Below, piece after piece: positions 24,557 through 32,419 of a DNA stretch of 64,000 nt (its first letter is position 1; each line of letters opens with the position of its first letter). The DNA is from Enterovirga aerilata. GTDB lineage: Bacteria > Pseudomonadota > Alphaproteobacteria > Rhizobiales > Beijerinckiaceae. Below the pieces are notes generated by a model that was not told the DNA's origin, ran no database searches, and worked only from the letters and a program-made list of their open reading frames with translations. The position numbers and the translations under genes are program-made. The stretch is from contig NZ_JABEPP010000007.1 of the NCBI RefSeq assembly GCF_013044135.1, forward strand, positions 124,001 through 188,000, given 5' to 3'.

Positions 24557-24859
24557 GTGGGGGAGCTTATCGGGGTGCTGAAGGCGTTCGACAATTTCCC
24601 GATCGTCCAGGCTGCGGTTGGCGCCGTGATCCTTTTTGCCGGGATCTATCTCGTGGTCCGGGCGGGCAAGGACGGCCGATCCGGTCCTCCGCCGGCACCG
24701 GGGACGATCGCCGATACCAACCTGGCTGCCTTCGCCGGTCCCGCCGCCGTGATCGAGCACCTGCGCGAGATCAGGCACAACACGGCCGAGACAGCTGAGA
24801 CGCTGCAGCGGATCGAGCGCCAGCAGCTCCTGGACAGTCCGCGTCGCGACCCGCGCTGA
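24557..24859 (+). CDS. Single-pass membrane protein with coiled tail (inner-membrane spanin-like)
   Basis: 100 residues, GTG start 3 bases after the previous stop. One helix (VQAAVGAVILFAGIYLVV) is followed by a Pro-rich linker and a helical end with EHLREIRHNTAETAETLQRI. The anchor-linker-coiled-coil layout is that of a short Rz-type protein and could pair with the lipoprotein at 23334. Role inferred. Confidence 0.6.
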   Translation: MGELIGVLKAFDNFPIVQAAVGAVILFAGIYLVVRAGKDGRSGPPPAPGTIADTNLAAFAGPAAVIEHLREIRHNTAETAETLQRIERQQLLDSPRRDPR

Positions 24860-24863
24860 CACC

Positions 24864-24881
24864 CCCGCCTGCTCCGGCGGG
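24864..24881 (+). terminator. Short GC hairpin after the lysis genes
   Basis: CCCGCC - TGCTCC - GGCGGG followed only by CTTCG. Weak as a terminator; may mark partial termination or processing between lysis and late tail genes. Confidence 0.3.
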
Positions 24882-24904
24882 CTTCGATCACCTGGAGATC
24901 TGAC

Positions 24905-25267
24905 ATGCGCGGCTTCTTCGAAGCGCAATATCCATACTCAGGCAACCGTGGATCCTTCGCACCGGCCGTCGCCGACTATGTCGAGGACGTGGTGCTCGCC
25001 GCGGACACGCTCGTGCGCGTCCCGATCCCGGCCGGGGCGCGCTTTGCGCTGTTCTCCTTCGACGGCGATTTCAGGCTGAGGCTCGGCGTGTCGAACACGA
25101 CCTTCGCGCTGCCCTCGGCCACTTCGACGAATGGGACCGGCAGCATCCTGAATCCCGCGGCCCGGCGCATCCCTGAGACGCTCGGGGATGGCACGACCGT
25201 TCCGACGCATCTCTGCCTGCGCGCGCCTGCGGCCTGCAAGGGATCCATCGAGTTTTACGGGGGCTGA
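24905..25267 (+). CDS. Small structural protein before the SGNH hydrolase
   Basis: 120 residues, all-beta pattern: YVEDVVLAADTLVRVPIPAG, RFALFSFDGDFRLRLGVSNT and a closing KGSIEFYGG strand. Precedes the SGNH gene by one base, so they are likely partners, for example as fibre adaptor and enzyme. No family name. Confidence 0.6.
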   Translation: MRGFFEAQYPYSGNRGSFAPAVADYVEDVVLAADTLVRVPIPAGARFALFSFDGDFRLRLGVSNTTFALPSATSTNGTGSILNPAARRIPETLGDGTTVPTHLCLRAPAACKGSIEFYGG

Positions 25268-25268
25268 G

Positions 25269-26735
25269 ATGCTGCGGAACGTCTTCTCGGGCCGTGCGGG
25301 TGGTGGCGGCTCCGGCTCCGGCTCGTCCTCCGGACCCGCACCCTATCTCGGCCAGGTCGCGACGCGGTGCATGCTGCCGAACAACCACCTGACCGGCGCC
25401 GGTCGCTGGCAAGGGACGACCTCGCCGCACTACTTCCGCTCTGCCGTGCGGAGCGGGCTGAAGGTGGTCCTCCCGAACCTCCGCGTCGGCTCTGGCCAGA
25501 ACGAGCAGTCATTCGGACCGACTGACTTCAAGATGTCCTTCCGCCGGCTGCGGGACGGTGCGGTCGTGTCGAACGCCGAAGGGGGCTTCGTGACCGCAGC
25601 GGCAGGCGGCGCGGCGGTCCTCAGCTTCCCGACGATCACCGATATCCGAAAGGGCGATCTGCTTCTGGCCAACGTGCTCCAGAGGAGCGACAGCGCGGTC
25701 TGCTTCCGGCAGCACCAATCGAACTACGTCGCCTCGCCCTACGACGGCTGGGAAAGCGGCACGGGCACGATCGTCGATAAGATCGATGCCGGTACGGCCT
25801 ACAACGCCAACGTCATCACCTACACGCCCTTCCTCATTCTGACGGACACGACCGAGCCCTCGGCGCTACTCTTCGGGACGAGCCTCGAGGAAGGCGGGAC
25901 GGAGGGCATCACGGACGGGAGCTACGATGTCGGCTTTATCGCTCGCACGCTCGGCTCGCACCACGGCTACTCCTCGCTGGCGACATCCGGCTCTCTTCTC
26001 GCGCAATACCTCTCCGCGACCCGCACGTTCAGCGATCAGGTCGCGCGAGGCCTCGTGCCCGGGGTTGCGACCGGCGTTCCGTATCACTCCCGCGGCATCA
26101 ACATGCATGGCACGAACGATATCGGGGGCGGGGGTGACAGCGCGGCGACTCTGGCAGGCCGAAGAGCAGCACTCGCGGCCCGCTATCCCGACCTCCCGAT
26201 GATCGGCTGCACGCTGCCCTGTTACAACCAATCGTCGGACTTATGGACATCAACGGCGGGTCAGGCGGACGGGACGAACAATCCGAAGGTGCTCGACTTC
26301 AACGATTTGGTTCGGGCGGGCATCGCCGGCGAGATCGGTTGCTGGGATGTCGCCGACGCGATCGATCCGCTGCGTCTCGGGCGCTGGCCGGTCGACCGCG
26401 ATCCTGCCGCAGCCAGCTACCGTAACATCGTCACCGGATTGACGGGCTCCAGCTCGGGCAACACCGTCACCATCACGGCCGGTGGGTTCGGCAGCCTGAA
26501 GAAGGGCGATACGATCGTCGGCACGGGATTTGAACCCGGAACGGTCATCACCGCCCTTGGAACCTATAACGGCACGACTGGGACTGTGACGGTGAACAAG
26601 GCCAAGACAGTGGCGAGCACGACCATTCGCACGGGCGGCTTCGCCACCAACGACGGTCTCCACCAGACCTCAGCGATCTCTGAGCTGGTACGCGCCCGCC
26701 GCGGCGGCGAGCTGCTGGCCCTGATGCGGCCTTAG
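25269..26735 (+). CDS. SGNH/GDSL-type hydrolase tail protein
   Basis: 488 residues. Residues 1-25 are a Gly/Ser linker; 30-190 is a beta domain. The enzyme core then shows the SGNH blocks: block I LLFGTSLEEGG (nucleophile Ser205), block III HGTNDI (Asn283), block V DGLHQT (Asp462, His465). Block I reads GTS where GDS is usual. Between blocks III and V a beta insertion of 70 or so residues (GNTVTITAGGFGSLKKGDTI, VTALGTYNGTTGT) interrupts the core. Probably an esterase or deacetylase acting on surface glycans, carried on the virion. Confidence 0.75.
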   Translation: MLRNVFSGRAGGGGSGSGSSSGPAPYLGQVATRCMLPNNHLTGAGRWQGTTSPHYFRSAVRSGLKVVLPNLRVGSGQNEQSFGPTDFKMSFRRLRDGAVVSNAEGGFVTAAAGGAAVLSFPTITDIRKGDLLLANVLQRSDSAVCFRQHQSNYVASPYDGWESGTGTIVDKIDAGTAYNANVITYTPFLILTDTTEPSALLFGTSLEEGGTEGITDGSYDVGFIARTLGSHHGYSSLATSGSLLAQYLSATRTFSDQVARGLVPGVATGVPYHSRGINMHGTNDIGGGGDSAATLAGRRAALAARYPDLPMIGCTLPCYNQSSDLWTSTAGQADGTNNPKVLDFNDLVRAGIAGEIGCWDVADAIDPLRLGRWPVDRDPAAASYRNIVTGLTGSSSGNTVTITAGGFGSLKKGDTIVGTGFEPGTVITALGTYNGTTGTVTVNKAKTVASTTIRTGGFATNDGLHQTSAISELVRARRGGELLALMRP

Positions 26736-26736
26736 C

Positions 26737-26967
26737 TCACCACTGGCAATCCTCCCACGATTTCACGATCTCGGGCTTGGTCATCGCCCGGTACTCCCAC
26801 GTCCCCTGCGGCGTCCTGCGCCGCATGACGATGCCGCCGCGAGGCGATCGGGTCCCGTCTGCATAGGTGACCCGCTGCCAGGGCCAGAGCGGGCAGGGCT
26901 CCCACCCATCATCCCCCTGCAACCAGCGTCGCCAGCGCGTCGATCGCAGCATGTCGTGACAATGCAC
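26737..26967 (-). CDS. Small Trp-rich protein, unknown
   Basis: 76 residues (GTG start; ATG 26952 would give 71). Sequence WEPCPLWPWQRVTYADGTRS then VMRRRTPQGTWEYRAMTKPE. It lies antisense inside the 3' end of the late transcript, one base after the SGNH gene stop, before the terminator. Codon positions look coding. No known family. Confidence 0.5.
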   Translation of the reverse strand: MHCHDMLRSTRWRRWLQGDDGWEPCPLWPWQRVTYADGTRSPRGGIVMRRRTPQGTWEYRAMTKPEIVKSWEDCQW

Positions 26968-27019
26968 CCGACCTGATGTCGCACCTCGGCGAGGTCGGCC
27001 CGGTCCGATAGATTACGCG

Positions 27020-27049
27020 CCCCGCTCGGCTTCGGCCGGGCGGGGTTTT
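27020..27049 (+). terminator. Strong terminator with UUCG loop closing the late operon
   Basis: CCCCGCTCGG C-TTCG-G CCGGGCGGGG then TTTT. A GC-rich stem of 10-11 pairs (one G-T) capped by a very stable C(UUCG)G tetraloop and a T-run. It ends rightward transcription just before the leftward gene block. Confidence 0.85.
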
Positions 27050-27055
27050 CGCGTT

Positions 27056-27283
27056 TTAGGGCCCGGCCTTGCGCCGCGCGACCTCCTTCTCGATCGAGCG
27101 CAGGATCAGAGCGACCCGGCTCTCGCCGTCCTTCCGAGCGGCGTCCAGGGCCGCGGCGAGGTCAGGCGGGATGTCGAGGCGCACGGTCGCGTAGCCTTCG
27201 GCCGCGAGCCGCCTGCGCCGGGCCTGCTGCGCGGCCGCGGAGCCGAGCTCTGGCGGGTATTTGCGGGGTCGTCCGCCGGGCAT
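27056..27283 (-). CDS. Ribbon-helix-helix-like small protein
   Basis: 75 residues. Basic start GGRPRKYPPELGSAAAQQAR, then ATVRLDIPPDLAAALDAARK and ESRVALILRSIEKEV, the strand-helix-helix pattern of ribbon-helix-helix DNA-binding proteins. Last gene of the leftward block; its ATG overlaps the stop of the gene before it. Confidence 0.65.
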   Translation of the reverse strand: MPGGRPRKYPPELGSAAAQQARRRRLAAEGYATVRLDIPPDLAAALDAARKDGESRVALILRSIEKEVARRKAGP

Positions 27284-27726
27284 CACCCTTTTCCCTCGAT
27301 CCAGGCCCACGCCAGGCATCGCTCGAAATCCCCAAGCCAGTGCGCGGCGTCGGGGTCACGACCGAGCCCCGGATAGAGCCGCACCGCGCACCATGGTGGC
27401 TCTGGCGCCTCGCCGACGGCGACGCCCCCAGCTGGAGCCGGCTTGCTCAGCTCCTGCCACAATCGGGTTGACGATCTCCCGCTCGGCGCGACGGCGACCG
27501 TCGCAAGCGGCCCGGCGGTCTCGCTTTCGACCGTCGCGAGGAGGGCTCCACCCGCGGCCGTGCCGGTCAGCCGGTACCCGGGCAGGACCTCGACAGGCAG
27601 TCCCGCCAGCATCTCGGATATCTGCTGTCTGAGCGTGGTCACGACCGCATCGCTCACCTCGTCGCGATAGGAGCGACGACCATGGCCGGTGTCGAGGGTG
27701 AGGTGCCAGAGATAGCGGTCGGTCAT
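27283..27726 (-). CDS. Unknown phage protein
   Basis: 147 residues (TDRYLWHLTLDTGHGRRSYR, then LPGYRLTGTAAGGALLATVE and HWLGDFERCLAWAWIEGKG). An alpha/beta protein without recognisable motifs. One-base overlaps on both sides put it in a translationally coupled run. Confidence 0.65.
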   Translation of the reverse strand: MTDRYLWHLTLDTGHGRRSYRDEVSDAVVTTLRQQISEMLAGLPVEVLPGYRLTGTAAGGALLATVESETAGPLATVAVAPSGRSSTRLWQELSKPAPAGGVAVGEAPEPPWCAVRLYPGLGRDPDAAHWLGDFERCLAWAWIEGKG

Positions 27727-28391
27727 CAGACCAGGACCCGGTGCCTGATCTTGTCGTGGATGCGATCAAGCACGGCCCGCTGCTTGTCGCTGAGGCGCAT
27801 CGAGCCTCCGGCTGCCAGCCAGCGATCGCAGATGTCCGCCGCAAAGCGCCGCTCCCATGCGGTCAATTCCGGCGCGCGGAGGGCCACCGCGTTGCCGACT
27901 GCATCGATGATGCCGGCGAGATCGCGGTCGCCCGAGGCGGCCTCGGCGATCCTCCGGGCCGCCACCGCCACCGCCTCAGCCCTGTGGCTGGCCTCGCGGC
28001 GGGCGGACTCCTGCTCCTTGGCAATGGTCATCTGCTTGATCCGGGGCAGGATCGCACGCAGGCTGCGCCAACTCGCGGCCGGGACAGACCAGTAGCCTGG
28101 TGTCTGGTCGTATCTGTGCCGGCGGATCGGCTTGGCTCCGGGGAGGCGTCGGATCAGGTCTTCGCCCGGGCCGACGTGGAGCCAGAATTTCTCGCTCCCC
28201 CTGTCCGGCGGGAGGCACCAGTAGCGTGCCCAGCCCCCGGCGGGCGCGCTGGGGCGGCGCGAGGAATCCCAATGCGCCGCCTCGATAGGCCGCACCGGGC
28301 GACCGTCGAGGCTGATCCACTCGGACCAGTCCTCAAAGTACGCGGCATCCGCCTCGCGCTGGGCCGCGTGGATAGTGGGGGCGGTCATCAT
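27726..28391 (-). CDS. Unknown phage protein
   Basis: 221 residues. First half rich in Trp and Arg (AAYFEDWSEWISLDGRPVRP, GGWARYWCLPPDRGSEKFWL), second half helical with a long charged helix (KEQESARREASHRAEAVAVA). Near the end a segment, GGSMRLSDKQRAVLDRIHDK, could be a DNA-contacting helix pair. No family assigned. Part of the coupled leftward run. Confidence 0.65.
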   Translation of the reverse strand: MMTAPTIHAAQREADAAYFEDWSEWISLDGRPVRPIEAAHWDSSRRPSAPAGGWARYWCLPPDRGSEKFWLHVGPGEDLIRRLPGAKPIRRHRYDQTPGYWSVPAASWRSLRAILPRIKQMTIAKEQESARREASHRAEAVAVAARRIAEAASGDRDLAGIIDAVGNAVALRAPELTAWERRFAADICDRWLAAGGSMRLSDKQRAVLDRIHDKIRHRVLV

Positions 28392-28750
28392 GGGATGCCA
28401 TCCAGCTCGGCTGCAAGGGCGCGTTGCGCAGGGCTGAGGTGGTCGCCTCGCTCCAGTCGTCGATCCGCGTGGCGGCGGGCCGCGTTACGCGCGTCGGTTT
28501 TGAACTGGCTCAGGCGGAAGATGTGACGTTCGGGATAATCTGTACCGTGGATCGCGTCGAGGATGGCCGCGGCGGCGAGATACCGATTCCTTTCTTTATC
28601 TATCAGTGATCCCGGTCCGTCGGGGCGGTCGGCATAATCGAAGATGTAACGTCCCGCCGCCTCGGCCTCCTCGGACATGATCCGGGCCAGCCCTTGGCAC
28701 ACGAGGACGAGCTGATCGTCGTTGAGCGTAAGGGTGGTCATGGCCGTCAT
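28388..28750 (-). CDS. Unknown phage protein
   Basis: 120 residues from ATG 28750, which overlaps the stop of the upstream gene (ATGA). A second ATG at 28741 gives a start MTTLTLNDDQLVLVCQGLAR that is equally likely. Helical throughout, with LIDKERNRYLAAAAILDAIH. No known family. Confidence 0.6.
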   Translation of the reverse strand: MTAMTTLTLNDDQLVLVCQGLARIMSEEAEAAGRYIFDYADRPDGPGSLIDKERNRYLAAAAILDAIHGTDYPERHIFRLSQFKTDARNAARRHADRRLERGDHLSPAQRALAAELDGIP

Positions 28751-29070
28751 CCCGCCACGATGACGCGAGTGACGATGCGGTCGGCGATGACGGCATCGTA
28801 GACGTAGGTCCGGGACGCATCGCGGTTGTCGATCCACCAGTTGGCGCTCGTCTCGGTCGTGAGCTTGGCCATGGCCGCATCATACCGCGCGAGCCGCGCC
28901 CGCTCCTTGTCCCCATTCTCGCCCTTGAGCAGGCGGGCGACCGTCCGCATCGCTTCGACCTTCTTCTGGGGATACACGCGCTCGGCTTCGGCCAGGGCGG
29001 CGGCCCGTATCTCCTCGGCCCATGCGATCTGCTTGGGCGTGCCGGCGAGCGGCGGAAGGGTCTGGGTCAT
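28747..29070 (-). CDS. Unknown phage protein (TPKQIAWAEEIR type)
   Basis: 107 residues. The start PLAGTPKQIAWAEEIRAAAL is a short conserved helix common in small phage and plasmid early genes (G-x-P-K-Q-x-x-W-A-x-x-I-R). A second region, ANWWIDNRDAS, closes it. It is the first gene of the leftward run read from the promoter at 29129-29157. Confidence 0.65.
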   Translation of the reverse strand: MTQTLPPLAGTPKQIAWAEEIRAAALAEAERVYPQKKVEAMRTVARLLKGENGDKERARLARYDAAMAKLTTETSANWWIDNRDASRTYVYDAVIADRIVTRVIVAG

Positions 29071-29128
29071 CGCTCTCATCCCGCCCTCGTGAGCCTGGGG
29101 CGCGGCGTCAGCATCGGCTGACCCTTGT

Positions 29129-29157
29129 TTTATGACACGTCACGAAACGTGCGTCAA
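29129..29157 (-). promoter_or_regulatory. Promoter of the leftward block with internal operator
   Basis: Minus-strand TTGACG (29157-29152), 17-base spacer, CATAAA (29134-29129). The spacer contains CACGT-N6-ACGTG (29136-29151), an inverted repeat placed as a repressor site would be. It would drive the genes from 29070 down to 27056. Confidence 0.6.
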
Positions 29158-29228
29158 GCGCTTTCCGCTCCGCGACGGGCTGTTCTGGGCGGCTCGACAG
29201 AGGATCGCGAGCCGCTAAGCTCGCCTGG

Positions 29229-29891
29229 ATGTGCAACCTCTACAGCGTCACGACCAATCAGGAGGCGATCCGCGGCCTATTCCGAGTCGGCCGCGACCTG
29301 ACCGGCAATCTGCCGTGGCTCCCGGCGGTCTTTCCGGACTACGCGGCGCCGATCGTGCGCAGCGGCCAGGACGGCGACCGCGAGCTCGTCATGGCGCGCT
29401 GGGGCATGCCGTCGCCTGTCTTTGCCCTCAAGGGGCGGAAGACCGATCCCGGCGTCACCAACATCCGCAACACCACGTCGCCGCACTGGCGGCGCTGGCT
29501 CGGCGAGGGCTGCCGCTGCCTGGTGCCCATGACGAGCTTCTCTGAGTTCAACAGGAGCGAGGGCGGCGATATCTGGTTCGCCTTGAGCGAGGAGCGGCCC
29601 CTGACGGCTTTCGCGGGCATCTGGACGCCGCAATGGCGCTCTGTCCGGAAGCTCAAGGAGGGCGAGGTCACCTGCGATCTCTACGGCTTCCTCACAACCT
29701 CGCCGAACGCGGAGGTCGCCTCGATCCACCCCAAGGCGATGCCGGTGATCCTGACCACGCCCGAGGAGTGGGACGTCTGGCTCCGGGCGCCGTGGCCTGA
29801 GGCCAAGGCGCTGCAGCGGCCTCTCCCGGATGGCTCGCTCCATATCGTCGCGCGAGGCGCCAAGAAGGATGAGCGGGCCGCCGCGGTTTAG
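29229..29891 (+). CDS. SRAP-family protein (YedK/HMCES-like, abasic-site shield)
   Basis: 220 residues. Forms a covalent link with abasic sites in single-stranded DNA. Signature residues are present: Cys2 right after the start (MCNLYSVT), [13 protein letters not shown], the Glu in SFSEFN, and the His in HPKAMPVIL. Length is normal. It points away from the leftward block and may be carried to protect phage DNA, or in an SOS-linked role. No GTTC-N7-GTTC LexA box of the alphaproteobacterial type was seen upstream. Confidence 0.92.
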   Translation: MCNLYSVTTNQEAIRGLFRVGRDLTGNLPWLPAVFPDYAAPIVRSGQDGDRELVMARWGMPSPVFALKGRKTDPGVTNIRNTTSPHWRRWLGEGCRCLVPMTSFSEFNRSEGGDIWFALSEERPLTAFAGIWTPQWRSVRKLKEGEVTCDLYGFLTTSPNAEVASIHPKAMPVILTTPEEWDVWLRAPWPEAKALQRPLPDGSLHIVARGAKKDERAAAV

Positions 29892-30328
29892 CGCTCCCGT
29901 CTCGCGATCTCATCGAGTACCATCTGGCGGTCGAGCTTGATCCGCCGCTCCGTCGCCTCCATCGAGAGCTTCATGCCCTCGCCGGTTTCCCAGAGGCGCG
30001 TGCGTTCCTCACATGCGGCGTTCCCGGCGAAGATAGTCGCACGATTGTCAGGAGCGAGGGCCAGGAGCGCGCGATAAGCTGCCTCGCAAGCCGCCTTCGC
30101 CTCCTCCCTTGTCCCGGCGAGTCCGCTCCGGGGATACGAGAGGTCTTGCACCATTCCGCGGCCGTAGGCCGGCATCGACCAGCCCCAGACGCCATTCATG
30201 GTCCCGACCCTGCCAAGACCGACCGTCCCGACCTGCAGATGATCGTCGAAGAGCTCGCCTTCGTCCGGAATGGGCTTGCCCGTGTGCGGGTGCCGCGCTG
30301 CGCGCCAAGTTAGAATCGGTTCGTCCAT
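29888..30328 (-). CDS. Unknown phage protein
   Basis: 146 residues. Starts [20 protein letters not shown], has a Gly-rich middle ([20 protein letters not shown]) and a helical end ([20 protein letters not shown]). Converges on the SRAP gene with a 4-base overlap of their ends. No family. Confidence 0.6.
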   Translation of the reverse strand: MDEPILTWRAARHPHTGKPIPDEGELFDDHLQVGTVGLGRVGTMNGVWGWSMPAYGRGMVQDLSYPRSGLAGTREEAKAACEAAYRALLALAPDNRATIFAGNAACEERTRLWETGEGMKLSMEATERRIKLDRQMVLDEIARRER

Positions 30329-30398
30329 TCCGTGAACATAGTGGGAACGCGGCAGGAGTCATGGTGACGCCACGCCGCTCTCCGGCCTATCCTGCGGC

Positions 30399-30617
30399 AT
30401 GCCGCGCTCATCCGTCCCCATCATCCCGCCCCACACGCCGGACGACATGGTGCTGGCGATCGAGGCCTTGCGGGAACGGGCCGAGGCGGACGGGCAGGGG
30501 ACGCTCGCCTATCTGCTCCTCTGTGCTCAGATCGAGGCGGAGGCGGTCTCCAAGCGGGCCCGCATAGCGGAGGAGGAGCGCAGGGCCGGCCCGGACGAGA
30601 TCTGGCGGCCGGGGTAG
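30399..30617 (+). CDS. Small helical protein, unknown
   Basis: 72 residues, nearly all helical: DDMVLAIEALRERAEADGQG, LAYLLLCAQIEAEAVSKRAR. One of few rightward genes in this block. No family recognised; codon pattern supports it. Confidence 0.5.
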   Translation: MPRSSVPIIPPHTPDDMVLAIEALRERAEADGQGTLAYLLLCAQIEAEAVSKRARIAEEERRAGPDEIWRPG

Positions 30618-30682
30618 GTCAGGCCGCTCGCCGCATGCGGCGCGACCCCTCAATTCCCGGCAGACACCCACCGCCACCAGAG

Positions 30683-30913
30683 CTACCGCCTAGGCGCGCC
30701 GCGGAACTGCAGTGGGATTCCGTTCAGCTTCTGATCTGTCGAGAGATCGGAGGGCAGAACAGCCTTTGTCAGCTCCATGTCGAATGCCAACTGGGCATGG
30801 TGCGCCCTTGCGTCGTCTTCAAACTCGAGGACGAGCTTGCAGCCCTTGAGGTTGTGCCGCTCCAGCCACTGACCGATCGCCAGTGTCGCCGTGTGCATCT
30901 CGCTTTTCGTCAT
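30683..30913 (-). CDS. Small phage protein, unknown
   Basis: 76 residues: TLAIGQWLERHNLKGCKLVL then EFEDDARAHHAQLAFDMELT. It begins 12 bases after the stop of the HerA-like gene, so they share a transcript. AT-richer than neighbours. Function unknown. Confidence 0.55.
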   Translation of the reverse strand: MTKSEMHTATLAIGQWLERHNLKGCKLVLEFEDDARAHHAQLAFDMELTKAVLPSDLSTDQKLNGIPLQFRGAPRR

Positions 30914-30924
30914 TTCCGTACTCC

Positions 30925-32124
30925 TTACCGGGTCTTAGCCGCCCGTGGCTTCGCGTCACGGGTCACGGCTGCGTCACGTGATGCGTGACGGCGTCTTTCT
31001 CGATACCGCCTAGCGCGCTCAGCCTCTGAGAGCGGGGCGTCACGTGACGCGTCACGTGCGCTGTCACCCAGGGCAGCGGCCATCGTGCGCTGGAATTCGG
31101 CGAGTGCGCGGCGTGCCTGTTCGAATCCGATGACGATGCCGGCGCGCTGACCATCGGCGAAACCGTGATCGTATTCGCGCTGCCGAGCCTCCGCAACTCG
31201 GGCCGGTTTGCCCAGGGTGGCCTTCACCTCCGGAGCGGGGTCCGGGCTTGTAGCGAGCGCCGCTTTCAGCGCCTCCACATCGATCGCCGGGAGCCCTGCC
31301 GCGCCGATCTCGTCATCGGCGCCGGGTCGGCTGGAATCGAACGTGCGAAGCGGCGGAAAACCTATGCGCTTTAGGAGGTCGATCTCGGGCGACCAGACCC
31401 AGCCCTCGCCGGTCCCGAGCGTCGGCAGAGATGCGACGATCTCGGCTCCGGTCTTCTTGTCCGCCTGATCCGCGATCCATTCCTCGACCGCCTTCCGGTC
31501 CTGCGGAGCAACGAGCCGGAGCGCGATCATCGTCTCGACCTGGGTGAGGCTGTCCTTGTGGAGCTTCGCCGGCCGTTGAGAGATGAGCGTGATCCGCAGC
31601 CCGCGGGATCGGCCGAGCGAGACGAGGTTGTTCGCGGCATGGACCATGTTCGCGGATTGCGGGTCCGCCACGCGGCCCTGTGGCGCGAACAGGTGCGCCT
31701 CGTCCACGACGACGTGTAGCGTGCCTCGGTTCTCCCGAACGAGTGCGTTCCCGAACTCGGTGAAGAAGCGCGTCCGCTCGCCAACCTGCATCTGTGACGT
31801 GTCGAGCACGACCGGCGTGCTGGATCGCCCGACGATCTCGGCGATGCGGGCGCCCTGGTCCGCCGCGAGTGGCAAATACGCATGCCGGCCGCCGAAGATG
31901 ACGATATCGAGTCCGGACGAGCTCTTGCCGTCAGCCTTGAGTCGCAGCCCCCACCACACACCGGTTGGATCGATGATGCAGGCCCGCTCGCCACGCATCA
32001 GCAGCCGCTCCACGATTCCCTTGGACGTGGTGGTTTTGCCGGATCCGGTCTTGCCGAGGATCGCGATGTGCTTCTCGATGGCCTCGTCCGGAATGGGATG
32101 CTCGATCTTTGCGGGCCGGCTCAT
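30925..32124 (-). CDS. HerA-like ATPase (DUF87)
   Basis: 399 residues. Walker A is ILGKTGSGKTTTSKG (Lys30) and Walker B is LHVVVDEAHLFAPQ; the arginine and sensor region is around RGLRITLISQRPAKLHKDSL, all typical of HerA/FtsK-fold translocases. The core ends near residue 280. The last 120 residues are a charged tail with repeated Ser-Arg-Asp-Ala units (SARDASRDAPLSEAERARRY). Lacks the HAS-barrel start of host HerA. Likely moves DNA or acts as a membrane-free motor in replication or packaging of the phage genome; no partner nuclease is seen beside it. Confidence 0.82.
   Translation of the reverse strand: MSRPAKIEHPIPDEAIEKHIAILGKTGSGKTTTSKGIVERLLMRGERACIIDPTGVWWGLRLKADGKSSSGLDIVIFGGRHAYLPLAADQGARIAEIVGRSSTPVVLDTSQMQVGERTRFFTEFGNALVRENRGTLHVVVDEAHLFAPQGRVADPQSANMVHAANNLVSLGRSRGLRITLISQRPAKLHKDSLTQVETMIALRLVAPQDRKAVEEWIADQADKKTGAEIVASLPTLGTGEGWVWSPEIDLLKRIGFPPLRTFDSSRPGADDEIGAAGLPAIDVEALKAALATSPDPAPEVKATLGKPARVAEARQREYDHGFADGQRAGIVIGFEQARRALAEFQRTMAAALGDSARDASRDAPLSEAERARRYRERRRHASRDAAVTRDAKPRAAKTR
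30953..31067. repeat. Cluster of GCGTCACGTG-type palindromes
   Basis: GCGTCACG at 30953, GTCACG at 30962, GCGTCACGTG at 30971, GCGTGACG at 30983, the perfect palindrome GCGTCACGTGACGC at 31037-31050, overlapped by CACGTGACGCGTCACGTG (31041-31058), and TGTCAC at 31062. They encode the repeated Ser-Arg-Asp-Ala tail of the HerA-like protein. The same CACGT core forms the inverted repeat in the promoter at 29136-29151. Confidence 0.7.
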
Positions 32125-32417
32125 ACCCCCTCCTTCTCTCGTCCTTGAGACGCGCGGGCGGTCACGACGCGCGGGTTCCACCACCGGCTCTTCGCTTTAG
32201 AGATGTGAGGCGGGTCGAACGCCATCCAAAAGCGAGGGATGTCCTCACGGAACCCGCCGTGACCGAAGCCGGTATCGAACGGGGTCTCCCATGGGAACCT
32301 GGGGCGACCTGTCCATGCGAGGACGTGCGGCTCCCCCGGCTTGCCGTCCTGAAAGTCGCACCACGCGAGAAACGGCGTCCCATCCTTCGGCGCCGTGCTG
32401 ATGTCCTGCCACTCCAT
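32121..32417 (-). CDS. DUF551-like small phage protein
   Basis: 98 residues. WQDISTAPKDGTPFLAW at the start is the W-x-x-I-S-x-A-P-K-D-G motif of DUF551-type phage proteins, followed by aromatic-rich beta sequence ending in SRWWNPRVV. The stop overlaps the HerA start (ATGA). Confidence 0.68.
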   Translation of the reverse strand: MEWQDISTAPKDGTPFLAWCDFQDGKPGEPHVLAWTGRPRFPWETPFDTGFGHGGFREDIPRFWMAFDPPHISKAKSRWWNPRVVTARASQGREKEGV

Positions 32418-32419
32418 CT

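Noticed and set aside
29080-29228. LexA-type SOS box before the SRAP gene
   Set aside because: A GTTC occurs (29182 region), but no second GTTC follows at 7 bases as needed for the alphaproteobacterial box.
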